64,000 nucleotides of DNA from Ignavibacteria bacterium. Lineage in GTDB: Bacteria; Bacteroidota; Ignavibacteria; Kapaibacteriales; Kapaibacteriaceae. Under the pieces are notes generated by a model. The model was not told where the DNA came from and ran no database searches. It worked only from the letters and a program-made list of their open reading frames with translations. The position numbers and the translations under genes are program-made. Positions 49,022-56,157 of this stretch are shown here, piece after piece. The stretch lies in NCBI GenBank assembly GCA_016707005.1, contig JADJIQ010000005.1, positions 1,198,001 through 1,262,000 of the forward strand, written 5' to 3'. Each line of letters opens with the position of its first letter. The first letter of the stretch is position 1.

Positions 49022-50653
49022 ATGGACACGACGAATTCTCTCTCGGAAATGCAGAGTAAAATGCACGCGCTTCTCCGTGCTGGACGCCATGATGAGGCCT
49101 TTGCCTATGCAGATAAGGCTGAGGCATTGCAGACGCAGGAGTCTCGAGCCTTTGCCGCCTATGCTCGTGGTGTGATACACAGTGAGCGTGGTTCCTACCC
49201 GGATGCACTCGCACACCTACGTCAGTCCATAGAGCTGTTTCAGAGTGTTGGTGACGATCTCGGCGTTGCCCGTTCCAGCAGTATGGTGGGAAAGATCCAT
49301 ACAATGGTGGGAGACTATCCGTCAGCACTGATGGTGTTTCGTTCTGCGCTCGACTACTTTGAACGTGTTGGTGAGAAGCACTCCATGGCTCTTACACTAA
49401 CAGGTATAGGTCATGTCCTCAATGGAACTGGAGAACACCAGAAGGCACTAGAGGTCTTCTACCGCGCATTGGCTCTTAGCACAGAGGCCGGAGACGCAAC
49501 GAGTATGGCCGGTACGAGGTTAAACATTAGTTCTGCGTTGTTATACCTCGGTGACGTTGAGGGCGCTCACGACGAACTATGCGTGGCGAGGGATCTCTTC
49601 GTAGAACAAGGAGACGTTGCGAGAATTGCCATGATCGATGTGAATCTTTCGAATACACTTATCACACTTGGTAGACCTCAAGAGGCAGAGTCTGTTCTCC
49701 ATCGTGTTGAAGTGAAGACGGTGGGAGATCCTGAGGTGCGATTCACCTATTATCAGTCGGTCGCTGCGCTGCGCGAGCTGTCAGGAGATTTCGAAGAAGC
49801 AATGCTGTCGTTCAGAAAGATGCTAGATCTTGCAGAGTCGTTAGGTATGCGCGCGCATGAGGCGCGCGTACACATTCAGCTCCGTGATCTCGCCAAGAAG
49901 CGCAACGACTTCGATGCCTATATCGAGCATAACGATGCGTATGTGAAGATCAACGAAGAGATCAAGGGGGCGGAAACAGCGCGGAAGATGTCACTCCAAG
50001 ACAGGCAGCGTGAGCTCGATGTGATCGCACGAGAGCGAGAACGCGAGCGATCCGTCCTGTACTCAGCTCTTCCGCGTTCGATCGCCGATCGCGTGATCAA
50101 TGGCGAGATCGTGAACGATCATATTAATGAAGCAGGTGTGATGTTCTTCGATATCGCAGGGTTCACGACCCTCTCTTCCGCTACTCCGGCTTCCGACGTC
50201 GTAGCCACACTTGGCGAGATCTTCTCGCGATGTGATGAGATCTGCGCGCAGCATGGCGTAACCAAAATCAAGACCATAGGCGATAGCTATATGGCCTTTG
50301 CACCAGTCCAACTGTCGCCGCTCGCCGCCGTTGCCAAGGATATCCGCTCCAGCATCTTCTTGTGGCCGGACGGAACACCTAGCGGAACACCCGTCCAATT
50401 GCGCATCGGACTCCACGTAGGACCCGTGGTTGCCGGAGTACTGGGTACAGAGCGACTCCAATACGATGTCTGGGGCGACACCGTCAACGTTGCCAGCAGA
50501 ATGGAAAGCACTGGCGAGCCCGGCAAGATCCATGTCTCACAAGACGTGGTTGACCGACTCCAACATCTCCCCGATACATCGTTCATCTTCATTGAACGTG
50601 GTGAGATCGACGTAAAGGGTAAGGGGCGTATGAGAACGTATTGGATGCAGTGA
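49022..50653 (+). CDS. TPR-containing class III adenylate/guanylate cyclase
   Basis: 543 residues from the ATG at 49022. Residues about 5-300 are tetratricopeptide repeats (motifs such as A-Y-A-R-G-V and A-L-x-x-Y/F-x-x-A-L). A coiled coil of Arg/Glu (about 315-350) links to the cyclase: M-F-F-D377-I-A-G-F-T (metal Asp), K417-T-I-G-D421 and V-W-G-D-T-V-N-V-A-S-R-M. The D in W-G-D-T-V-N fits an adenylate cyclase more than a guanylate cyclase. No membrane segment, so it is cytosolic and possibly regulated through protein partners on the TPRs. A REP element begins one base after its stop. Confidence 0.92.
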   Translation: MDTTNSLSEMQSKMHALLRAGRHDEAFAYADKAEALQTQESRAFAAYARGVIHSERGSYPDALAHLRQSIELFQSVGDDLGVARSSSMVGKIHTMVGDYPSALMVFRSALDYFERVGEKHSMALTLTGIGHVLNGTGEHQKALEVFYRALALSTEAGDATSMAGTRLNISSALLYLGDVEGAHDELCVARDLFVEQGDVARIAMIDVNLSNTLITLGRPQEAESVLHRVEVKTVGDPEVRFTYYQSVAALRELSGDFEEAMLSFRKMLDLAESLGMRAHEARVHIQLRDLAKKRNDFDAYIEHNDAYVKINEEIKGAETARKMSLQDRQRELDVIARERERERSVLYSALPRSIADRVINGEIVNDHINEAGVMFFDIAGFTTLSSATPASDVVATLGEIFSRCDEICAQHGVTKIKTIGDSYMAFAPVQLSPLAAVAKDIRSSIFLWPDGTPSGTPVQLRIGLHVGPVVAGVLGTERLQYDVWGDTVNVASRMESTGEPGKIHVSQDVVDRLQHLPDTSFIFIERGEIDVKGKGRMRTYWMQ

Positions 50654-50654
50654 T

Positions 50655-50684
50655 GTCATCCCGAGCGTAGTCGAGGGACCTCGG
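50655..50684. repeat. REP-like palindromic element
   Basis: GTCATCCCGAGCG...TCGAGGGACCTCGG begins one base after the cyclase stop. It matches the elements at 53284-53333 and 53420-53520 and the repeat that expanded in coaBC. Confidence 0.8.
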
Positions 50685-50685
50685 A

Positions 50686-50710
50686 AGAAATGACGAAATG
50701 ACGAAATGAC
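50686..50710. repeat. Tandem GAAATGAC repeat
   Basis: Three copies of the 8-bp unit GAAATGAC lie between the REP-like element and the ECF sigma gene, in its 5' untranslated region. Confidence 0.85.
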
Positions 50711-50732
50711 TTTGTGACCATCGGAAGCAAAC

Positions 50733-51260
50733 GTGCATTGGTATGGTGTGAGCAACAACGATCAGTTCCTCGAAGCCTACCGCGCCGTTCGGCGTGAGGT
50801 GGAGCGATTTGCGTTGTTCGTTGAACGGGATCGCGACAATGCTGCTGATCTGTTGCACAATGCACTCGTTTCTGCCTTGCGGGCATGGGGCAGGATAGGG
50901 GATGCCCCCTCACTAAAATCCTATCTCATATCCTCAATGCTGCGAATGCATCGTCGAGGAAAACGACATGCAGAGCGGTTCGAGATATCAGAGATGGATA
51001 GTCTGGTTGCTCCGGATGCACTGTCGCCGGAGGTTGCAGCAGACATGCGCATTGTTCGTGATGCGATCGCCATGCTACCTGATGCAGAGCGGATCCCATT
51101 CGTCCTGGCCGAGGTTGAAGGCTGGCCCTTGGCGGACATCGCAAAGGAGCTCAACATCGGACTATCTGCGGTGAAGATGCGAGTCAAACGCGGTCGAGAC
51201 AAGCTCATTGCCTTGCTTCAGGAAAAACCAATGGTCACCGAGGAGACCCCCCATGTCTAA
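50733..51260 (+). CDS. ECF RNA polymerase sigma factor
   Basis: 175 residues. Region 2 (about 10-70: L-H-N-A-L-V-S-A-L-R-A-W, L-K-S-Y-L) and region 4 (about 115-165: L-P-D-A-E-R-I-P-F-V-L-A-E-V-E-G-W, I-A-K-E-L-N-I-G-L-S-A-V-K-M-R-V-K-R-G-R-D) are joined by a short linker, the two-domain ECF layout. The start is a GTG; another GTG 15 bp later is possible. Its gene overlaps the next, a membrane protein, by 8 bp, the arrangement usual for a sigma factor and its anti-sigma factor. Confidence 0.9.
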   Translation: MHWYGVSNNDQFLEAYRAVRREVERFALFVERDRDNAADLLHNALVSALRAWGRIGDAPSLKSYLISSMLRMHRRGKRHAERFEISEMDSLVAPDALSPEVAADMRIVRDAIAMLPDAERIPFVLAEVEGWPLADIAKELNIGLSAVKMRVKRGRDKLIALLQEKPMVTEETPHV

Positions 51261-53271
51261 TGAACGACTTAACTCTGCACTTCAATCCCTAAGCAACTCA
51301 GCCGTTAATCCCGAACTCATCTCAGACGAAATGATCACGGGGCTTCCCACACACCGATCAACCGTCACTTGGTGGTTGGCTGCACTCGGAGTAGTCGCAG
51401 TGATTGGTGTTGGGGTGTGGATGAACCGGGAAATGCACGATCACAATCAAGATGCAGTGCACACACTGCACTTGATGAGTGGTGCTGTTGGTCTGGGAGC
51501 TGACCAGCAACTTCCAGCTGCAGGTGTTACGACGTCCGACTCAGCTCGCTCTTTAAATGACGAAAGTCTTGATGCTCTTGATCCGAATTCTATCCTGGTA
51601 CTCAATCTGAGTGATCAGGAGTTGGCAAAGTTGGGGATCAGTCGGAACAATGATACCGTCTATGTAACAATGCAATCGCTCGTTGTTGATGATACCTCGA
51701 TTGCAAAGAAGCTCGGTTTGGAACCCGCCACGTTACGTGATTCGAGTGCGCTGTTTCATTGGCGTTGTTCAGCTACGCCAACGGGAGTAGATCATATTGT
51801 CCCAACGAGCTTCGACGGAACAAGGCTCGATCATCTGGTGCCCTTTTGGGTTCAATCGATTGACAGTAATAATCGCCTCGCGTATGTTAGGTACATTCAA
51901 CAGGCGATTCTTGACAAGAGAACGAGGGATGAAGAGATAATGACAGAGATTCTTGAGCTCATGAACTCTGTATCTGTTGACTCGCTGGAATATGAAGCCC
52001 ATGTACCCAACAACATTCTACCTCGCGATCGAAAGCCAATAATCGTCCAAGTCCACAATCGACAAGCTCGGCAGCGTGTGGCAATTCTGTATATGCCAAC
52101 AAACAGGTTCATTGCAAGAATGCCGGCTAGGTTCCTCGATGCGATTCGTTTTTGCTACGATACATTTCAACCAAAAGTGCCCAAGCCCTATGTGCATCCG
52201 AAGGCAACGCCACGCCCTGAAGCAAACCTCATAAAGGTGGAGGGTGTGGTAGGTCAACCATTTGTGGAATTGACCGACGACCAACTTGTGAGATTTGGCA
52301 TAGCGAGAGACTCCGTAACTGTGTTTCATCACTCGGCAGGCGCTACGCTCGACACAATGCTTACAAGCTACAGAAGATTCGAAACCATAAAAGATCATGC
52401 AAACTCATCTCCCTTCACGCAGTTTCACTATCGCAATGGAGTGATCTACCTTTCTAAAGACGGTGTAGAGAGAAGTACTGCTATTCAGCGTTGGTACCCA
52501 ATCGCAACCCTCGCAACAGCAGAAGCTGAAGGCGTCAATGGTGTGTCCGCAGAGAAAACCCGCAGCACCTCAATAGCTTATCGAATTGTCTCTGGCACCA
52601 AGACGGGTTGGTATGCGGACTTCCCGCATGCTTCAGAGTTGGCTGAAAAAGTGGCGATTACTCTCGGCAACCGAGGGATTCCGTTGGACTCACTAGCATA
52701 CTATTGGGTAGTGGAGAACGGAGTCAGTGTTCCGGTCACTCGTCTCCTTATCCCGATTCGGGTTTCGACTCCATGGGTTACGTCTATCCGTTTTGCAACG
52801 AGCCCACGAAGACTCACCCACGTATACTGGTACCTTCCAACGAAGGAAGTAACAGATTCGCTACCAGAGGAACTTGCAACATTTCTCAAGCCCGAATATG
52901 AGGCTGTCATGCGTTCGATTGAGGATAAGCTCTCCGCCGCCGAACTCTGCTCCCTCCTCGACAGACCATCGGCCTTCGGCCTTTGCTCAATCGGCGACAC
53001 CACGCTTCGAATTGATGGCGTTGGCCCGATCCCTGCACGCGAATCGTTCACCGTCTTCCTGCAATGTTCCCTTGCTACAACAGCCACTGTCAAACTCATT
53101 AGTGATGATGGTCGTACCGTTATAGAGCGTTCGCAAATATCATTGGTGAAGGGGGCAAACCAGATCCCCATCCAACTAGCCGGACAGAACATTCCGCAAG
53201 GAGCATACACCGTTGTTGTTTCATGCGCAGAGGGTACGCGAACGTCGAGAGTGCTTCTAGCTACTCAGTAG
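51253..53271 (+). CDS. Single-TM protein coupled to the ECF sigma, T9SS-like tail
   Basis: 672 residues from the ATG at 51253, with GAGGAG 7 nt upstream. A 38-residue cytosolic N-terminus precedes one membrane helix (about 39-57: W-W-L-A-A-L-G-V-V-A-V-I-G-V-G-V-W-M), then about 600 extracytoplasmic residues. Two copies of a small motif occur: L-S-D-Q-E-L-A-K-L-G-I (about 119) and L-T-D-D-Q-L-V-R-F-G-I (about 337). The end (F-T-V-F-L-Q-C-S, N-I-P-Q-G-A-Y-T-V-V-V, R-V-L-L-A-T-Q) looks like a T9SS sorting domain. The N-terminus could bind the sigma factor as an anti-sigma; known anti-sigma motifs are not seen. Confidence 0.75.
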   Translation: MSNERLNSALQSLSNSAVNPELISDEMITGLPTHRSTVTWWLAALGVVAVIGVGVWMNREMHDHNQDAVHTLHLMSGAVGLGADQQLPAAGVTTSDSARSLNDESLDALDPNSILVLNLSDQELAKLGISRNNDTVYVTMQSLVVDDTSIAKKLGLEPATLRDSSALFHWRCSATPTGVDHIVPTSFDGTRLDHLVPFWVQSIDSNNRLAYVRYIQQAILDKRTRDEEIMTEILELMNSVSVDSLEYEAHVPNNILPRDRKPIIVQVHNRQARQRVAILYMPTNRFIARMPARFLDAIRFCYDTFQPKVPKPYVHPKATPRPEANLIKVEGVVGQPFVELTDDQLVRFGIARDSVTVFHHSAGATLDTMLTSYRRFETIKDHANSSPFTQFHYRNGVIYLSKDGVERSTAIQRWYPIATLATAEAEGVNGVSAEKTRSTSIAYRIVSGTKTGWYADFPHASELAEKVAITLGNRGIPLDSLAYYWVVENGVSVPVTRLLIPIRVSTPWVTSIRFATSPRRLTHVYWYLPTKEVTDSLPEELATFLKPEYEAVMRSIEDKLSAAELCSLLDRPSAFGLCSIGDTTLRIDGVGPIPARESFTVFLQCSLATTATVKLISDDGRTVIERSQISLVKGANQIPIQLAGQNIPQGAYTVVVSCAEGTRTSRVLLATQ

Positions 53272-53283
53272 GAATGTCTGAGA

Positions 53284-53333
53284 ATCACGTCATCCGGTCT
53301 AGGTCCCTCGTCGCTACGCTCCTCGGGATGACG
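53284..53333. repeat. REP-like element, copy in reverse orientation
   Basis: GTCATCC...GGTCCCTCG...CTCCTCGGGATGACG, an inverted version of the elements at 50655 and 53420. The 293-bp gap 53272-53564 holds no gene. Confidence 0.75.
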
Positions 53334-53357
53334 CTATCAGTGCAATGAGTTTGCAAA

Positions 53358-53396
53358 AGAAAGGCGAGCACCATCTAGGATGGTGCTCGCCTTTCT
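53358..53396. terminator. Strong hairpin, bidirectional terminator
   Basis: A perfect 18-bp stem (AGAAAGGCGAGCACCATC/GATGGTGCTCGCCTTTCT) with a 3-nt loop lies between two convergent genes, with short A/T runs at the stem base. It can end transcription from both sides. Confidence 0.85.
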
Positions 53397-53419
53397 AGCA
53401 ATAGATAATGAGCGGCGGC

Positions 53420-53520
53420 AGCGTCATCCCGAGGAGCGGAGTGACGAGGGACCTCGTTAGCGAACAGCGCCTTGTCCCTCGACCCTCCCTTCGGCAGGGC
53501 ATGCTCCGCTCGGGATGACG
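53420..53520. repeat. Paired REP-like elements in inverted orientation
   Basis: GTCATCCCGAGGAGCGGAGTGACGAGGGACCTCG (about 53420-53456) and its inverted relative ending CTCCGCTCGGGATGACG (about 53475-53520) form a pair. Downstream of it, four 8-bp TTCGCCCC-type units run from about 53526 to 53558. Confidence 0.8.
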
Positions 53521-53525
53521 TGCCT

Positions 53526-53558
53526 TTTCGCCCTTTCGCCCCTTCGCCCCTTCGCCTT
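53526..53558. repeat. Tandem TTCGCCCC-type repeat
   Basis: Four 8-bp units (TTCGCCCT, TTCGCCCC twice, TTCGCCTT) just before the convergent stop of the YbdK-like gene. Confidence 0.8.
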
Positions 53559-53564
53559 GTCTCC

Positions 53565-54815
53565 CTACTCTGGACTATTCTCGCTTCTCAACGAGCTCAT
53601 CTTCTCATTGATGAGGTCTTGTGAAGGGGCTTTGAATTCATCCATGAAGGGCGTGATGTCTGAGAACAGGCCCGACATCGTTTCGTTGTGGATGTACTTG
53701 GCCACTTCTTCCATGCTGCCGGTCTCGTTGAAGACGCGGAGCTGGCGGTCGGCACCGGAACCGTTCTCGAGGATGTGATAGACGTATTCGAGGTCCTTGC
53801 GAGATCCGAGGTCGTCAACCACATCGTCTACAAAGGCGAGGAGCTCAAGAATGAGTTCGCGAGCAGGCATCTCGCGCTGACGTCCGAAGTCGATGAGTTT
53901 TCCATCTAAGCCATATCGCACTGCTCGCCACTTGTTCTCCATGAGGAGACTTCTGCGATAGGAACGGAAGGAGAGGTTCTTTTCGTAGAGGGAGAAGAGT
54001 TTTGCTGCAATGGCCTGACACAACGCAGCTATGGCAATGGTTTCTTCTACGCGCATCGGGAGATCGCAAATACGAACTTCAAGTGTTGGGAAGTGTGGGT
54101 GCGGACGGATGTCCCACCAGATCTTCTTTGCGTTGTCGATGGAACCGGTCTGAATCAACAACTGCACATAACTCTCGTATTCTCTCCAGCTGGTAAACGA
54201 ATCAGGGAGTGCGGTGCGTGGGAATCGTTCGAACACCTTTGAACGATAACTCTTGAGTCCGCTGTTCATCCCCATCCAGAATGGAGAATTGCTGGAGATG
54301 GCAAGAACGTGCGGCATGAAGTAGCGCATCTCATTCATGAGCTGGATCTGCGTCTCACGATTGGCGATGCCAATGTGGATGTGCATGCCGAAGATCAGAA
54401 GCGACCTGGCTAGCATCTGCATGTCCTCTACCATCACCTTGTACCGCTCGTCAGGGTAGATCTCTTGGTCCTGCCAACGTGCGAACGGGTGCGTACTCGC
54501 AGCGCCGATACGGAGACCGTTCTGCTGCGCAAGATGCGCAACAATGGAGCGGATCTTCGTTACCTCAAACTTTGCTTCGGTGGTGTTGTTGCAGATACCC
54601 GTGCCGATCTCCAACATCGAGCCATGCATCTCGGGCTTGATGTGTTCATGGAGCAACACCCGCCCCTTACTCAGGAGCTCAAGATTCACATGGGATTTGA
54701 GGTCGTACGTTGTGGGGTCGAGTACCATGTACTCTTCTTCGATGCCAAGCGTGAAGCTCGGACGTTCGTAGGGATTGGCAGGATCGAAGTTGACTCCGCC
54801 GTCTTCAACAGCCAT
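53565..54815 (-). CDS. Carboxylate-amine ligase, YbdK/GCS2 family
   Basis: 416 residues from the ATG at 54815; a longer reading to 54929 overlaps the divergent gene. The GCS2-type motifs are F-T-L-G-I-E-E-E-Y-M-V, L-E-I-G-T-G, H-I-H-I-G-I, and E-V-R-I-C-D-L-P, giving the ATP- and Mg2+-binding sites of glutamate-cysteine ligase type 2 and the YbdK family, which make gamma-glutamyl amides with weak activity in E. coli. It is cytosolic. A true glutathione pathway role is uncertain. The 88 bp to the divergent gene are a shared promoter region. Confidence 0.9.
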   Translation of the reverse strand: MAVEDGGVNFDPANPYERPSFTLGIEEEYMVLDPTTYDLKSHVNLELLSKGRVLLHEHIKPEMHGSMLEIGTGICNNTTEAKFEVTKIRSIVAHLAQQNGLRIGAASTHPFARWQDQEIYPDERYKVMVEDMQMLARSLLIFGMHIHIGIANRETQIQLMNEMRYFMPHVLAISSNSPFWMGMNSGLKSYRSKVFERFPRTALPDSFTSWREYESYVQLLIQTGSIDNAKKIWWDIRPHPHFPTLEVRICDLPMRVEETIAIAALCQAIAAKLFSLYEKNLSFRSYRRSLLMENKWRAVRYGLDGKLIDFGRQREMPARELILELLAFVDDVVDDLGSRKDLEYVYHILENGSGADRQLRVFNETGSMEEVAKYIHNETMSGLFSDITPFMDEFKAPSQDLINEKMSSLRSENSPE

Positions 54816-54903
54816 GCTAGCCTCGTGGTACGTGTGTTGCCAAGATAGGGAGACGGCCTCCGCAGTGCAACCTCTACGCCGCTGTTTCGTTGTAATATTG
54901 TCT

Positions 54904-55386
54904 ATGGCAGAATTCAGCATCGAAGGCAATGGTCGCCTCGAAAAGACGGCGATCTACTATAACGGCGAACAGCTCGACGGGGTGAAGGAGATCTTCCTCA
55001 ACCTCGATGAAAATGGAGCGTTTGACGCCATCATTATGTACATCGGCACGGACGAAAAGCCGTACACAAAGAACGTCTTTGTGGACTACCTTGAGAATGT
55101 CCGCACGGAACCGCCGGGATTCACCGATGAAGAGGCGCGAGCGTTGTCTCTGTTTACTGTGATCAGCGAAGGCGACCTAGCGCAGACCACCATTCTTCGG
55201 AATAACGAAGAACAATTTGGGGTGGTAAGCGTCTATGTGCACATCAAGGCGCCGAGTATCCCTCAAGGAGGGGGCTTACGGGCGTTTTTTGGCGGTCAAA
55301 AAGAGATCCCCGACCATCCTGAATTCAAGGCGGAGATCGTCTACCGCGAAGACAATGGTGATCTCACCACAGAAGGACTTTTCTAA
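54904..55386 (+). CDS. Small acidic protein of unknown function
   Basis: 160 residues from the ATG at 54904; the earlier in-frame start at 54775 overlaps the divergent gene. No signal or membrane segment and no known motif. The sequence alternates acidic loops and strands (I-E-G-N-G-R-L-E-K-T-A-I-Y-Y-N-G, then M-Y-I-G-T-D-E-K), suggesting a small beta-rich cytosolic domain. It is coupled to the Gly-rich membrane protein gene by TAATG. The function cannot be given. Confidence 0.75.
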   Translation: MAEFSIEGNGRLEKTAIYYNGEQLDGVKEIFLNLDENGAFDAIIMYIGTDEKPYTKNVFVDYLENVRTEPPGFTDEEARALSLFTVISEGDLAQTTILRNNEEQFGVVSVYVHIKAPSIPQGGGLRAFFGGQKEIPDHPEFKAEIVYREDNGDLTTEGLF

Positions 55387-56084
55387 TGAAACCACGTCGT
55401 ACCCTTGCCATCATTGCCCTTGTAGTGGCCATGTTCACGATGGTCTTGCCACTCGACTCCTTGGCCCAACGCCGAGGAGGTGGTTCCTTTGGCGGTAGCC
55501 GAGGTGGAGGCCGGAGTTTCTCCAGTCCCCGTGGCGGAGGATCGTTTGGCGGATCTCGCCGTTCAGCACCGTCCCGACCTTCCACTGCTCCACGTTCCGG
55601 AAGTGGCTCGTCAGGCCGATACGGCAATGCTCCTACACAGCGGAATTCCTTCGGCGGCTCTCGCATGGGGTCTTCAAGCGATTATACAAGTCGCTATGGT
55701 ACACCGCGCGCAACCACACGTCAGGCCGTGCCCGGCGCAGCCGGTACTACGAATTACACGGTGAACCGCTACGGCGGAATGGGTGACGGATTCATGATGG
55801 GCTACATGATGGGCTCCATCCCATGGTACTGGAGCATGCCGTTCCATCCGGCCTATTATTACTCCCGTCCGTACACCGCAGTGAACCCAGACGGAACAAC
55901 GGCCATCTATCCCGGTACCTTCCAGTGGGGAACATTGTTCTTCACACTCTTGCTGATAGGGGGCGTGTTGTTCATCCTCTATGTGTGGATGAAGAACCGC
56001 CGTCGCAAGCGCCTCGGCTTTGCATCGAGTTCATCGTCGTATGATGACGTTGATGATGCCGGAGCCAAATCGAGCTTCATGTGA
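55386..56084 (+). CDS. Gly/Ser/Arg-rich exported protein with one TM
   Basis: 232 residues: signal peptide (to about L-A-Q), then a low-complexity region rich in Arg-Gly-Gly and Ser (25-110), a Met/Tyr-rich patch, one membrane helix (about 180-198: L-F-F-T-L-L-L-I-G-G-V-L-F-I-L), and a basic R-R-R-K-R tail before an acidic C-terminus. This resembles small membrane proteins with disordered periplasmic segments. No function can be named. It is coupled to the preceding gene and is followed by a strong bidirectional terminator. Confidence 0.75.
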   Translation: MKPRRTLAIIALVVAMFTMVLPLDSLAQRRGGGSFGGSRGGGRSFSSPRGGGSFGGSRRSAPSRPSTAPRSGSGSSGRYGNAPTQRNSFGGSRMGSSSDYTSRYGTPRATTRQAVPGAAGTTNYTVNRYGGMGDGFMMGYMMGSIPWYWSMPFHPAYYYSRPYTAVNPDGTTAIYPGTFQWGTLFFTLLLIGGVLFILYVWMKNRRRKRLGFASSSSSYDDVDDAGAKSSFM

Positions 56085-56100
56085 TCGAATGACAAAATGA

Positions 56101-56136
56101 AAAAAAAGCCCGAGGTGAGAACCTCGGGCTTTTTTC
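56101..56136. terminator. Bidirectional intrinsic terminator
   Basis: Stem AGCCCGAGGT/ACCTCGGGCT with a 4-nt loop, flanked by A6 and T6, extending to a 15-bp stem if the A/T runs pair. It lies between convergent genes ending at 56084 and 56158. Confidence 0.9.
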
Positions 56137-56157
56137 TTTTTTGCTAGCAGTATACAG

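Noticed and set aside
5237..53558. Possible CRISPR arrays
   Set aside because: All arrays are direct tandem repeats of 7-13 bp without spacers, and no cas gene is visible.
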